A DNA stretch of 64,000 nucleotides from Pelecanus crispus (lineage: Eukaryota; Chordata; Aves; Pelecaniformes; Pelecanidae), in contig NC_134643.1 in NCBI RefSeq assembly GCF_030463565.1, positions 122,432,309-122,496,308 of the forward strand, given 5' to 3'. The position numbers and the translations under genes are program-made. The notes beneath the pieces were generated by a model, which ran no database searches, was not told the DNA's origin, and worked only from the letters and a program-made list of their open reading frames with translations. This document shows, piece by piece, positions 25,201-44,769 of this stretch. Every line of letters begins with the position of its first letter. The stretch's first letter is position 1.

Positions 25201-28200
25201 ATAAGCTTAACTGGCGAATGAAGTCAAGATACAAAGGATAAATAATGACCATATATGACCTGTGATCACACAAGTCTCTTGTATTAGGAATGACAGTAGT
25301 TTATTTATATTTCATGATTCAGACCTCAGAGTGCCTCACAAAAGGAAGTCATCATCTTTACCCTATAGGATGGATGGAGACATCAAAGCAAGGAGGGGGA
25401 AACTAGTTATTCCTCTTCCAATCTATTGACCCAAACAGCGTGTTTTTTAGAGAATGTGGAATATGTAGCAGGCTATTTCAAGAAAAAAAAAATGAACAAA
25501 ATTGTATCACCATTAACTGCAGATAAATTCAGATACATTCTAGTGAATATTTACTGAATTTCTAGGGAAAGTTAACAGGAAACTTTTTTTTTTAATTACC
25601 TAGTTTCACTTATGCTTTCTAGTCTTTTTCCTTAGTTTTGTAATAAAGTAGATATCCTAAATGCATTAAGTAGATGAGAAAATGTTGTATTCCTTTTCTT
25701 GAGAAAAAGCTGTCCATATTTAGCATGTTTGCTGAGAGTATCTAAGTAAAGCTGAAGACAGTATGATGAGCTGTTCTGCATCCCAGAGGTTCACTGCTCT
25801 TTCTGTGGTTATTTTCAGCTACTATAGGGCCCCCTAAAGTGAACAGCGTGACTGTAAGCTCTGACTCACTTCTCGTTAGTGTCACACCCCCTTTTGGACC
25901 TGAAGCAGGTGACTTTCTTCAGTATCATGTGTCCTACTGGGAGAACGCAACAAGTACTACTAAAAAAGTAAGACTTCTCTCTGGTTTATTTTGTTTGTAA
26001 TGCCTTTGTGACTAAGAGATATGAGTCAGTGTCTCTTGGAAAAACAGCAGAAATGGAGGAGGAAAATTAATGTCATTTTTTTTCTCTAGCAGTGAAGGTC
26101 AACATTTGGTGTCTTGAAAAAAAAATTAATTTGGTCTTGGCACAAGTATTGCATGTACTACGAAACTTTCAAAAACATCCTTTTTTTCCCGAAACAAAGG
26201 TTAAATCACATTGCAGATCAAGGGAGAGAATCCACAAAGTGTCAAAGGTGGCTTTACAATGGTATTTAGATTCCAAAGGTTGCTTAGGCAGTTCTGTGAA
26301 CTATCTTTCCTGTGCTGAGCTTTTTTGTGCTGGCAGCTTCGGTAACAAGCTGCTTTGCCCTAGGAACAGGCAACATCAGGCCAGAGAAAGGCAGAGTTAT
26401 TAGAACAATGCTGGATACAGCTGGGATGAGCTGTCCCTGTTCGTACTGAGACTTAGAGGTGTTGGTCTTGTTGTGCGCCTATGCTGCTGTCTGGGACCCT
26501 GGTAATTGTGTTCTTGATGGGACAGTGTTGCAGGGGAGGGATTAAGTTACACTTAAAAAAAAAAAAAAAAAAAGAGGAAAAAAGATTCAAAAGAACATTA
26601 TTCTGAAGTCAAATGCTTAAAAACAGAAGCAGAAAAAAATTATTTTAAACCTGTTTTGTTTCAAAGACCTTGCTAAACCTGAAACGCCTCCACTTCCTTC
26701 CTCTCTTGCACCAATTTGTACTTTTCTGACACACATAAAAAACCTTCATGTTTGAGATTCAGACAAGAAGTCACTCTTGTATGCTTCTGTAGGCTTCACC
26801 GAGGCTGTTACCCTAGCCCCTTACAAGTTAAAAATTCCCAAAAGACTGTGGTGGCCGTGTGGAGGCTGTGGAAGTTTTGCACTGCCCATCAGCTGTTTTC
26901 CTCTTCAGTAGAAGGAGCCAAGATGGTGGAAGCTCTTCACTGAACTGCATTTCTGTCAGCCTCTTCTGATGGTGGAGGCACTTCTCATGGCTTGTTTTTC
27001 CCTCCCCCTTCCTATATTGCACTCACTGCATCAAAGCGTCCAGCAGCATATTGTGCATAAAATGAGACCTTGCATCAGTTTTCATGCCTCTGCTGTTCGT
27101 GCCCTTATAGATGGTTTTAAATGGCCAGGCTTAATTTCATTTAAAAATAATGAAATTTCAAATGCATTCAAGTAGGAAAGTTGAAATATATTTCACTGCT
27201 TCTCTTGTTTGGGAAAGCTGAATTATGAAAAAGAAAATCTCCACTTTTTGAATGAGAAACTTAAATATGGGGAGGGGATTTGTGTTGAAGACAGGTCTGG
27301 CTTTTACAGTAACACCTTTTTTTTTTTTCTTTTCTTTTAAACAGGAGATAAAAACAAGCAATACACTATTCAAAATTGGAAATCTAAAGGAATCGACACT
27401 TTATTGTTTTAGAATTCAAGTAGAATTGATGACACATTTGGATCTCCAGTTACTTGGACTGCAAAGTGCCCCAGATTGTTACAGAACTACAATCAGTGGT
27501 ATAAATCTGATTTTGTTATTTTTTGTGTATCATGGGATGAGTGTAGAACATGAGTCTTAGATCGTGTAACTGGTCACTTACATACCCGTATTTGTCAGGA
27601 GTGCTAAGAGAGCACCACTGATAGTAGTTCACAATTGTCATTAGTGGCAAAATAATAAGGAATTTTTCAGTCAGTAATTGAGGGTCTGTGTTATACCCTT
27701 CCCCTCATTCTTTTCCTTCATAAATACTGCTATGGGTATTAGTTTCTAGAAATATGCAAAGAAAGAAAATACAAATACTCGATCTTCAGAGGAAGTTATT
27801 GATGAAGGACATGGTGTTACTCCTGCAAATCCTCTCCCTCAGCCACTGTCTGCTGCAGGACAGGAACGTCCCCCTCCTCTTTGACCTGCTTCCTTCTCTG
27901 ACATTTCGAGCTCCATGTTTTTGTAAGAGATAAGAGAGAGGGTGCGGGGAGGAGAGGGCCTGTGCAAGATATCAGAGTTTGTCCGTCTCTTGAGGTGGCG
28001 TGACCACCAGCACGCAGGCACAACCCATCTTTAGCATGCTTTGAACACGCTGGAAGATGTGTAGGTGAAACCTGCTTTTGCGGTTTCTGGAGACCCACAG
28101 GAGCTGCCCTCCCGGGTAGTGTTGGCCAAGTACTTGATCGCAAGCCCCTGGGCTGTGATGTTGGGCTCTGTGATGCTCCCTTTGCTGAAGGGAGGTGCAT

Positions 28201-31200
28201 CTTCTGAAAGAGAAGCCCCTGGCATTAATGGCCCTTGCTGACAACTTGAGGGTGGAAGGACAGATTGCGTTCCCCGCCTGCCCTCTGCCCGCCGGCAGAG
28301 ATTCCTTCAGCTCCGCGTTTGCCCTGCTAGCGTGTCAGGTAGAAGCTTGCCTTAGGCTGCCTGATTAAGGGGAAGAAGCTTGTGGGAGCTGGTCACTTCC
28401 ACGTGCAATCACAAAACAAGCTACTTCTGAACACAGGTGTCGAGAGTGCATCTAGAGTTGTGATCTTAGCCTTGGAAGGTATACTTTGATTACCAAGTAT
28501 AGCAAATTTCAGCTTGCTGTGTATTGCTTCACATTTGATGATGTAGAAATATGAACCTACCATCTGTATATGTTTTGAGGTTTTTTTATTTTTCCCTTTT
28601 TCAGAGGCAACCAGAGCTGGATATATTATACTAATACTTGTGTTGGTGTTACTTTTTGTAAACCTGGTAACAGTCGGTTTGTTTCTTCTGTGGAAACACC
28701 ACAAAAAAATTAAATATTGGTCTCAGCCACCTTTAGAAATCCCATCACACTTTGAAGAGGTACGTGTACAACATTTTATTCCCACCCCCTAAAAGACAGT
28801 GATGACTTGGTGTGAATGTGAACAAAGATAGTTGCTGCGTAACAGAAAAAGATACAAACAATTGTTGACTTAGTGTAAACTGTTACTTTTCTCATATATG
28901 ATGTCCCACTTTCGTCCTCTTTTACTCAACTGAATTATTTTTTTCTCTGCACTAAGATACAAATGCTGCTATAATCCTGTTACAAAACCGGAGTCAGATT
29001 CTCTGTTGCTTGACCACCCCTTTGTCCACCCCTTTCCTCGCTTATCTAAGTCGTGAGGCCTGAAACAGTTGCTCACTTGAAGCAAAAAGCTTTTGTGTGC
29101 TGCAGAACGTGTACTTGGGACTGAGGTCTCCGATTAGAAATCGAGTATGGAAAAGCAAACACTGATTGTTTTAAGAGCAAGGACTGACTTGAAGACTAAG
29201 GGCTACCTCAGAGAATGTTCTTGGGCTTTTTCTTTTTTTCCTGTAGTTTTAGCAATACTCAGCTGAAAAAGTCATCCTGGGACTTTTTTTCTCCTTGTAG
29301 CTCACACATTTCTGTACTAAATGATATTGTTTCAGCCTGTTCACCTTCCTCTTTTTAGTATTTAAACAGGAAGTAGTCTTTTAAGCAAAGTTCTTGATTT
29401 AAAAGTTCTCGTTCAGCATACTTTCCGTAGTTTTAAAAGCTTGTATTTGTTTGCAGGTCTTTGAGGTCTATTTCTTTGTATGTATCTACGTCTCAGAGTG
29501 GTCCATTGCACTGTGGTAGTTCTGTGATTGTGGAGCTGTTTTTCCAGATTTTTATAGATGTATGGGTGAATGAACCCTGACTTTCTGCAGAGTCCTGAGT
29601 ACATCATTTTCTCTCTTCATGCTACCTCAGCTACCATTTCATGGGGTCTCAGTGGAGACAGCTGTATCACATATCAAGCGAAGTATATCTTACGGAGGGG
29701 AAAAAAATCCTTGTACAGTGTACTGAAAATAGTGCAGCATTTCATGCAAAGGACTTGCAAGAATAGAGGCTATCATCATGTGGAGTAATTGTGTTAATCT
29801 GGAAAATATGCAGCTAAGTGGATAGTCTTGAGCAATGTTGAGCCTGGTTTTGGGCAAAACACTGGTAAGAAATGAAGGAAAAGCGTTAAGTATGGAGAAT
29901 TTTTAAAATGTGTATTTCTAAAAGGGATCAACCAGCCTGAGGCTTCTCCTCTCAAAACACTTTCCATGAGTACAGAACGCAGACTATTTTAAGGCAGTTT
30001 CATATGTACTCTATTTTAGAGTTTCAGAAAAATCACATGCTTCCTTCTTTTACAGAAGGATCTTGGCTTTCAGTGTCAGAGTTATAGGGAGCAGTTCTAC
30101 TGCAGAAATGCCTTCATAAAGCCAAACTGAGGTTCATTTATGTCTTGAGTTTGCTAAAGTGGCTGTATTTGAGGTTCCTGTATGAAACATTTGTTTTTAA
30201 TAAACCTGAAAAAATAATCCTGTTGCTCATTAGCCTTGCTATGATTACAGAGAAAGTGGTGCCTTAATTGAAAATAAGGTAAATTTTGTCCCACAACAGA
30301 CGTGACTTGAGCTGCAGTCCCCAGTTATGACACCTCCTACAGTACAGAACAAGCTTTTGAGTGAAGGTGTCTGTGTTCCAAACATTTATTTTCTTTTTTT
30401 CAAATGAGGGAAAAAGTGTTCAATGGCAGATTTTTTTTTTTTTTTTTTTTGTTCAGTACATGAAGTGGTAGATGGCTCCAGCTCCCCCCAAAACACAAGA
30501 TCAGCTTAGTGATAAAGGAGAGTATATGGGGGTGGCAGGAAGAGCAGAAAGTATTTTCTCTAGGGTACTTTTTTTTTTTTTCAAATGCTCCTTTCTTTGA
30601 TTATGCATTTATTGTAAATCTGATGACTTAATTACAGAGGAAGGGAGAGCAGAGGGGAAGTCAAAGCAAAAAGTAACTACAAGAGAAGAATGCCACTAGA
30701 GTGTTCTGGTAACAATAAAAGATGCAGATCTGACTTGCTAGACACTGAACAAGCCAGAATCTTGGATCTTTTTTGTTCCGTCAGCGCTTCAGACAAGCTG
30801 TCAGTTGCTGGATTCCTGCAGTTGGAGGATATGTGTAATAAAGAAGTGTTTTCTTCTGTGGTTTGTTCTTAACTAGTAGGAATTTGTTTGAACTGTATAT
30901 TAGCCAAAATTTGTTAAAAAAATAGGAAATGCAGGCTGCTTTAAGTGACTTAAATGGACATTATTTGCATGATTGATCCCCCCTACCCCTGAAATCAGGT
31001 ATTTTAAAATTTCTCCTTGTTCAATGTAGTTTCAAGGAAATCCAGAATAGAATATACCTTCAGCAGCTTTCGCTGTGAATTCTGGTCTGAGGCAACTTGC
31101 CTATAGGTGGTGCTACCTGCTGCATCTCTGTAATTTCTGATACATCTGTTCTGTGGATAGATATCTAAACTGTTGTTTCTGGCTTTTTCCAGTATTTGAA

Positions 31201-31339
31201 TGACCCCAGCATGCCTGTTTTAGAGGCATTGTACAATTACGTCGAGAACAATCCCCCGGATACCTTATCTGTTGTGTTTTGTGGAGAAGAAAGCCAAGCT
31301 CATTCACACAGCATCTCCAGCGACAGTGAAGTAACTTAA
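18669..31339 (+). CDS. IFNGR2: Interferon-gamma receptor chain 2 (seven coding exons)
   Basis: Signalling (beta) chain of the type II interferon receptor. It joins the ligand-binding IFNGR1 chain at the plasma membrane and brings in JAK2 to activate STAT1. Exons: 18669-18747, 23016-23142, 23612-23787, 25819-25967, 27345-27498, 28605-28759, 31193-31339. All have GT-AG borders, and the phases (1,2,1,0,1,0) join into one 328-aa frame ending in TAA. Residues 1 to about 24 are a leucine-rich signal peptide ('MFCRAPLLCLLLLRFLLLGS'). Two fibronectin-III domains follow (about 30-127 and 128-228), then a hydrophobic span at about 234-258 and a 70-residue tail. The tail motif 'PPLEIPSHFEEYLNDPS' matches the human JAK2-docking PPSIP/IEEYL region closely, which fixes the identity. 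The start was chosen for the signal peptide; the frame stays open upstream only because the island is G+C-rich. Intron-exon layout is that of class II cytokine receptors. Confidence 0.95.
20577..20610. repeat. 17-bp tandem doublet
   Basis: The unit 'tggcacacagcaccttg' occurs twice in a row, at 20577 and 20594, inside IFNGR2 intron 1. It looks like a simple replication slip. Confidence 0.9.
21630..21820 (+). mobile_element. Old CR1 LINE 3' fragment
   Basis: A diverged CR1 3' region lies in IFNGR2 intron 1. Recognisable landmarks are 'gttgcccagcgaggttgtgc', 'ggaggttcaggacctgcctg', 'ggaggttggactgg' and a final 'gagggcccttcccgcctgag'. It is much more diverged than the other CR1 copies in the window and lacks a clear repeat tail. 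Limits are approximate. Confidence 0.75.
24623..24715. repeat. 48-bp tandem duplication in IFNGR2 intron 3
   Basis: The unit starting 'gtgggatcatttgggggtta' occurs at 24623-24670 and again at 24671-24715. The second copy has one substitution and is slightly shorter. It lies well away from the splice sites of exons 3 and 4. Confidence 0.92.
27790..28330 (-). other. G+C-richer island with coding-like antisense frame in IFNGR2 intron 5
   Basis: Within an AT-rich intron this block has higher G+C and overlapping minus-strand frames (64 codons at 28031-28225, 127 at 27817-28200). The 28031-28225 frame has an ordinary-looking composition ('PPFSKGSITEPNITAQGLAI'). I do not recognise the protein, and there is no splice structure or upstream promoter. 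A decayed retrocopy of a host mRNA is possible, as is chance. I do not call a gene. Confidence 0.25.
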
Positions 31340-31690
31340 GCGGCGCCCTCGTGAGATTAATGCCTGTACAAAGTCTTTGCAGAGGCTCCTGCCCATGAGC
31401 AGCGCTGTGGCGGGACAGACGATGAGCTCTGGGCAAAATGTGGCCACGGACAAATCCCAAGCGAGATGCCACTTCCTGAGAGAGCAGCGGAGACTCTGAG
31501 CCTTTGTTTAAATGGCTTGTGCTGTGCTACAGCAGCAACCGTGTTCTGCCAAAGAGACTTAAAAGGTGGGAACGTGAAAGGGAAATGAACACTAAATTGC
31601 CTGAAGACAGACAGATGGTTATAAAAAAGGTTATATTACCATCATCATATTTTCCACCCCATGTTGAAATAAAGCTTTGAGAAATAATGG
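31340..31690 (+). other. IFNGR2: IFNGR2 3' UTR with poly(A) signal
   Basis: Sequence after the TAA stop leads to a canonical AATAAA at 31668-31673, so cleavage is expected at about 31685-31700. A second AATAAA-like site near 31912 could give a longer form. No reading frame or repeat competes. Confidence 0.75.
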
Positions 31691-31699
31691 CACTTTGTG

Positions 31700-34600
31700 G
31701 AGAATGTAGTACAACCTGGAACTTTTCAGTGAGTGAGTAATTGCACCACGAATTACTTTTATAGTGGCTTTTGTTTTGTTGCCTTATTTGTGAAGCCTGT
31801 GTTAGTGCTCAACATGTATTATATCCACCCCAGTATACTCTTCTGAATCATTTTAAGTACATGCAGTCCTCTGTAGCGGCTTCTTCCGTTCAGATAAAAA
31901 CAGCAGTCTGAAAATAAATTTTTTAGTACTTTACTCTCCTCAGCATGAACCTATGCAAAGACAGACAACTGCTCCTACTATCTGCCTCCTAACACATTCA
32001 TGAGAAGCATTAATCTTCTGCTCCCGCAGCATGAGTCACTCTTCATAGCAAAACAAATTTGTAAATGACTTTGCTCAGAATTTACAGAACATGTATCAGT
32101 GATTATCAGACACTAAAAATCTCTTGTTGACTACCAGATTAGCCCTGCAAATGAAAAGTTGGCTAGGGGGTCCTGTTTTGAGTGCCTGAAAGCCTCGCAT
32201 CACAATCCTGTGGGGTCTGGAAGGTGTCTAATAAAACAGAAAGAACAAATGAACCATTTCTGTACTAAAAAGATTGTTTTTATTTGTTTGACTTTTTCCC
32301 TGGGTTTGATACAAGTTGTTTTAAGAAAAAAAAAAAAAAACTTGTTTATTTTCAAATGACTTGTTCAAGTTACTTAGATCTGTTAATGAAGCTGGTCACT
32401 GTCAGAGCAGAGCCGTGGGTTATCTGAGGTAATGCTGTTCCACCCCTTCCAAGAATGCACAAGACTAGCATGAAAAATCAGTAACATCTTTTTCCTAAAG
32501 CTTCATGAGGTTGTCTCCTTTGTAGAACAAATCTAATCACATGTGATTAGGCAACATGCCAAGGCAACATAGTTAGTTATCTGAAGACCGAGTCATCCAT
32601 AAGTCCAGTAAGAATTTTCATGTTAGCCACAAGCTGCATAATACCTGCTTTTAAGTTCATCCATGTTCTTTTTATAGACTGTGCTGTAAACAAATGAAGA
32701 ACCACAGGCTTGCAAAAGGAACAACCTAAATGCATAATAGAGGACATCAATATCCACAGGAGAGGTTTTTAACTGCTGCCTTATTTAGCAATTCAGCATA
32801 CAGCTTCTTGAATAAGTCAGTCCTACACTAGCCGTCTGTTAGAGATAGTTGTTACTAAATATTTTTACAGTGAGCCAAAAATGCTAAAGTTAAAAACCAT
32901 CTGTTAGGAGTAACTTGAGGGTTACCTTCACAACTGCTGACTGCAGCAGGCCAACGCATTACCTAAGAATGCACCGTCCCTATCTACCTTGGCCTGCGCT
33001 GGAACTGCCTGTGGTGTAAAAGTGGACCTCGGGATACTCTGAATGAAGGCTGCTCTTACACCAGGCCTGTTTTCAGCTTAGGATAGCGGAAAAGACACAT
33101 GCTCAAAGCTGTCTCTCTTCTCCCCTTAGCAGCTGTATAGAGAGCACAGCCATTCCAGTTCTCTAAAACCAGACAGGATGGTCAAGAAAGACTTGCAAGA
33201 AAGCAAACTTTGGGTAGAAAATGCAGGTAACCGCAGAAAGCAGCTCTTGCCCTGCTCTTAAGAAAACTGTTTTTTTAACTGGGAACTTGCATTAAAGCAC
33301 ACTGTAAGAATTCTTCCAGAGGCAAACGCTTAGCTTGTGCTGTTCAAGTGTCAGGTACATGATACTATAAATGGGATTAGTTACAGGCTACACTTGCTTC
33401 TCACTTAGTAAAAAAGCCAGCAAACCTTCCCAAGCTCCTAAGCAACAAACCAACAGACCTGAAAACAAAACCCTTGGTTTTAACTTACTAGCTGGTGTGA
33501 GACTTGCTTAAAGGTCAGGACTACTTGAGCTGTTAAGTAGAGGACTACTGTACAGTTACCTTGGGAAGTTCACTGTTTTGAGAATGTAAGATCAAGTTTA
33601 TTGCAGTTTTCTGAAGTTACAACCAACCAGAGGCCTTAGGTACAAAGCTGCGATTAACACCAGTGAATATATCGTAACTCACTGCAGGATGGTGAAATCA
33701 GGATGGAGTTAGTCTAGCCAGTAGCACAATTTCAGCTGCAGTATTTGCTTCATATTCTGTCCACTGGAGAGATTCCCACAAGGGAGCAATTAGATGACTA
33801 ACAGGATACAGTAACCATGCACAGAAGTTACATTCTGCAGTTTACTACCATTTGGTCAGCAATCTCCATACACAGAAAGTCAGAAAAGCTTTTAGACACA
33901 AGGTAGATTCAAATGCTTTAAAAACCACATAGAACTCATAAGACAAGGAGGTCACCAACAGCAAGATGAATAGACAAGATCAGGCCAAAGCTATAAAACA
34001 TCATTGTTCTCCCTTTCTGTATAGTCCAGCTAGAAGAAACCGGGTTTCAATAACGGAAGCATTCCCATAAAGCGCCTGTGAAATTTAGGAGATAAATACA
34101 TTTGAACTGGGACAAACGGCAGTTCTAAAACTGGCAATTATTTCAAGGTAAGATTGTGAGCAATAAATACATCTCCTATATCCCCACTTGAAATGCTCAC
34201 CTTTTAAATAGAAAAGGTAATAGGGAGCAGGATAACTGTTCATTTATCAGCAAAAAGCTTCCCCTGAAGAAAATTGTGCTAGCATAATTTTAAAGATGTT
34301 AGTCTGACTCTCATTTGTTCTTTATATTCTATAAGTATGACTGGCATCAGTTGGGGTTTTTTTTTATTTTATTTTATTCTAATATCAGTAAATACATTAA
34401 ATACTAATTGGCATCTATTACACTGAACAGCATGAAATTAATTCTAAGGACTGTGGCACTCCCAGATGCCATTTGTGCTATAGCAATCAGAAGTCAAGAA
34501 CAGTTTGATTTGCCGTGTGCAACCTGCTGAATATAGGGCCTTGTTTAAAAATTCATAACCTTTTACAAAAAAAAAATAGCTACCTTATATTTTTCTGAAC

Positions 34601-35131
34601 AGTTATACAAAATTCTTAAAATCAGCTCTTATCTCAGCATACAATAGAATTTACCTTCATGAGACACAGGCTTAGCTGGGTCACTTCCACGCGCTGACCG
34701 CTCCTTCAGGTTACCCAGGCAGCCCTCGCTGCCAGCCCTCACAAAATGGGCTCTAGCTCACCTACGCGCAAAGGTTAAGGGCCCCTTTCACGGGGTACGC
34801 GCTTTGTCCTGCTTGTTCACTACCAGTTCCACCGACGTCTGACACACGTGAAGGTTTGGAAGATCCAAGTCTTAGGAGTTGATGGAAACCCACAGATTTG
34901 AAGAAATAAGCCTGAAGATTTCAGAAAGAAAGCCTGACGTTCCCTTTTTAAGATATATACAGTCATATGTACATATTCACAAAGCTGTCCTGTGAAAAGA
35001 GGGAGCTTATTACAGAAACTGTAATTTGTCTCAGTCCATACAATTTAGAAAGCAAACCAGCAAATGTAAATATATCTACATACATAGTACGACATAGCAA
35101 CTATGGAACAGACAATGCTATACGTGATCTC
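31700..35131 (-). other. TMEM50B: Probable TMEM50B 3' UTR and convergent spacer
   Basis: This lies downstream of the TMEM50B stop on the minus strand and tail to tail with IFNGR2. Minus-strand AATAAA signals (plus-strand tttatt) occur at 32278-32283 and 32344-32349, with further AATAAA-like runs near 34363-34378. Either set could end the transcript, giving a 3' UTR of about 0.8 kb or 2.9 kb. No other gene is visible. The proximal signal cannot be told from the distal by sequence alone. Confidence 0.5.
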
Positions 35132-41305
<6,174 letters not shown>

Positions 41306-43226
41306 TTATACATGAATTCTTCCATTAACAACTGTGTCCTAAATACCTGAAACACAGCCAAGGATGCATTTAATACAAAAAAGTAAAATCTTAAGGCATT
41401 TGACAACTGTCACGAGCAATCTTTACAATGTGTTTTGTTTTGTTGTGGGGTTTGTTTTTTTTTTTTTCCCCACAGAATTAAGTATTTCATATACTCTATG
41501 GATTCTATATTGAGCTATATTCAAAGAAAGAATCTACCTTACAAGCAGAATTACAAAATAAAATGATCACACGACCCAAAACCTTATGCATTACATATAA
41601 ATTATTGTATCTAAAACAGAAAAGAAATTAAATAGAATGTACTGTTTGTTTAAATGTACGAAATGCAAAAATAAAAGCAAGCAAAAAAGCAGGAGCAAAA
41701 AAGCAAATATTTCAACCTAAGTTTCATCTTCAAACCATAATCCTCTCTCTGGCACTAGCAGCTAAAAAAAGTAAGATACATACAACAGGGCTCTATATGC
41801 AGACCAGAACTTGGTCTTTGAGTCAGGCCAAGGAACCTTGCATAAGATACCCGTATTTCCAGTCTCCAAATAAGACAGATAATATAGTGCCTTTCTAACA
41901 CAGGGAAAAAGGAATCCACTCGGTGAATCAACTAATACCAAGGGTAAAGAATGTCCCGCTTCACAGAGAGAGGATCACATGAAACTTTAAATACAGGAAG
42001 ACAAAAGTAAAGTTAGTGTTACAAAGTGACTACTGAAACAACACAGTTCTCCAACAATTTGGTGAGACAGTAGCTGTAAAAGATTCTGCACTACACTACA
42101 TCTATTCTCACACTGTAAGATGACTAGCATATATAGTTGGAGTGTCAGAAGTTAAAATATTTAGTTTTTCTATTGAGCGGTGACTCACAGCCACTCTTAA
42201 TGCCATTCTATTTTGTTTAGTATTGTCAACTTCTGTATTTTCCCAGTCTGCCATAAATAATTTCCAGATACTTGTTAAAGGCTAACAACACACAAATGTC
42301 CCTTACGATTACAGTACAGGAAAGACTGATGTGGAACACTTTTCTGGTTAATAACGGTAATTAAAAGTCTACACTAAGTAGTAAAACAAACAAACAAACA
42401 AACAAGAGTTTGCCTACACTACAAGCACAGGCCACCTCCTATGAATAAGATTAAAAAATTTGTCCTCCTGAATCTAGTTCCAGAAGTCCACCCATAGGTA
42501 TGATGCTACCTTAAAGCATTAAAATCAATCACTCAATTCCAAAATTATTTCACTTTTGCATAATATCTGGGCTCTACCATATAGTTATTTTCCTAGATTA
42601 CACTTTTACTTACCAATTTTCAGATCCCTATTCTTTTTACAACTTTCACACAAAATTGCCATTACAGATTTACAACGGCTCCTACAGCCCTCTCTTCTTT
42701 TCCACTCTTAAAATGGCTCCATCTGTACTTTATTTGTTCCTCTTCAAACCCTGAACATGTCTCTTCCTCATCCCGCAGTAATCCCTCCCTCCCCCTCCCA
42801 GCTCCCTGCCCACCCACACTGGAACACAGCTCATGGTTCCCATTGCTGTCACCACTACAGCCTGCATGGCTCTCACCCTGCGATGCAGCTGGCCAGTAAA
42901 TAGACAAACGTGCGGCACCATTTCTTCTCCCCACTGAACACAACGGCAGTTATGTCAAATCTGCTGAAGTCATTATCTTGCCTGTAAATATACTTTCAGT
43001 CATTTTCAGAATGACCAAAGCTATATTTCTTCAAAGCTGTATTTTCCTCTGGATTTTTTTTCCCATAATGGACCATTTAAATGGTATTAATGTATCTAAA
43101 TAAAATTACCTCCTTCAAACATAATGTGAAGTTCTACTGCAATTCAGAAAGCAGGTCGAGAAAAGCCACTGGGAAAAATTATTTCAGATATGTCAACAAC
43201 AACAGCAATTATTTTTCACCCTCTAC

Positions 43227-44068
43227 TTGGATGCTATCCAGAGGTACCTCGACAAGCTGGAGAAATGGGCTAAACAGGAACCTCATGAAGTTCAACAAGG
43301 GGAAATGCAAAGTCCTGCACCTGGAAAGGAATAACCTCATGCACCAATACACACCAGGGGCCACCCAGCTGGAAAGCAGCTTGGCAGAAAAGGACCTGGG
43401 GGTCCTGGTGGGCAGCAGGTTGAGCATGAGCCAGCGATGTGCCCTTGCTGCAGAGAAGGCTACCAGTATCCTGGGCTGCATTAGACAAAGCACTGCCGGC
43501 AGGTGGAGGGAGATGATCCTTCCCCTCTACTCAGCACTGGTGAGGCCACACCTGGAGCGCTGTGTCCAGTTCTGGGCTCCCCAGTACAAGAGAGGCATGG
43601 ACACGCTGGAGGGAGTCCAGCGAAGGGCCACGAAGATGATGAAGGGACTGGAGCATCTCTCCTATGAGGAAGGGCTGGGAGAGCTGGGACTCTTCAGTCT
43701 GGAGAAGAGACGGCTCGGGTGGGTCTCACCAGCGTACATAAGTGTGTATACAGTGTATATAAGGGAGGGTGCAGAGAGGACAGAGCCAGGCTCTTTCCAG
43801 TGGTGCCCAGTGGCAGGACCAGAGGCGATGGGCACAAACTGGAACACAGGAGGCTCCCTCTGAACATCAGGAAACACTTTTTCCGCTGTGAGGGTGGCCG
43901 AGCACTGGCACAGGTTGCCCAAGGAGGCTGTGGAGTCTCCATCCCCGGAGATATTCAAAAGCCGCCTGGACATGGTCCTGGGCAACCAGCTCTGGGTGGC
44001 CCTGCTTGAGCAGGGGGTTGGACCAGATGCCCTCCAGAGGTGCCTTCCAACCCCAGCCAGTCTGTGTT
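43227..44068 (+). mobile_element. CR1 LINE, 5'-truncated, young copy (longer)
   Basis: It starts near 'gatgctatccagaggtacct' and ends 'ccaaccccagccagtctg'. The first part reads like the CR1 ORF2 thumb/C-terminal region ('[20 protein letters not shown]' in the frame 43081-43863). The last 530 bp are almost identical to 1379-1925. The frame of 260 codons shows how recent the copy is; it is LINE sequence, not a host gene. The copy is antisense to TMEM50B. Confidence 0.95.
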
Positions 44069-44224
44069 ACTTAACAGCCTGTTAAAATCTTGGATAACTT
44101 CATGAAAGAAATCTTCTTACTCCTACAAAAACGCTCCAGTTCAAAAGGCTGAAAGAAAATGAAAAAATTCATTCCCTTCTATGATTTAAAAGGATTATAG
44201 TGTTTGCTTTGCCAGCTAATATAC

Positions 44225-44769
44225 TGTCCTGTTATGGCTGGGATAGAGTTAATGTTCTTCCTAGTAGCAGGCATAGTGCTGTGTTTTGGATTTAGTATGA
44301 GAATAACACTGATAACACACTGATGTTTCAGTTGTTGCTAAGTACTGCTTACACCAGTCAAGGACTTTTCAGCTTCCCACGCTCTGCCAGGTGCACAAGA
44401 AGCTGGGAGGGGGCACAGCCAGGACAGCTGACCCAAACTGGCCAAAGGGCTATTCCATACCATGTGACGTCATGCTCAGCATAGAAACTGGGCGGGGGTG
44501 TTGGCTGGGGAGCTGGGATCGCTGCTCAGGAACCGGCTGGACATCAGTCAGCAGGTGGTGAGCAACTACATTGTGCATCACTTGCTTTGTATATTCTTTT
44601 ACCATTATTATTATTACTTTCTCTTCCTTTACTGTCCTATTAAACTATCTTTATCTCAACCCAGGGATTTTACTTTTTTTCCCTGATTCTCTCCCCCATC
44701 CCACCGGAGCCGGGGTGTGAGCAAGCAGCTGTGTGGTGCTTAGCTGCCAAATGGGGTTAAACCACAACA
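44225..44769 (+). mobile_element. Solo LTR, same family as 36496-37064, inverted
   Basis: The element begins 'tgtcctgttatggctgggat' and ends 'ttaaaccacaaca' (about 545 bp). It aligns block by block with the minus-strand LTR at 36496-37064, with scattered differences and small indels. It lies 157 bp after a CR1 copy. There is no internal region and no convincing target-site duplication. It lies in TMEM50B intron 1, antisense to that gene. Confidence 0.85.

Noticed and set aside
26555-26573. Poly(A) run in IFNGR2 intron 4 as a retrocopy tail
   Set aside because: No mRNA-like sequence precedes it; it is treated as a simple A tract.
43081-43863. 260-codon frame on the plus strand
   Set aside because: It is CR1 LINE ORF2 sequence plus chance upstream extension, not a host gene.
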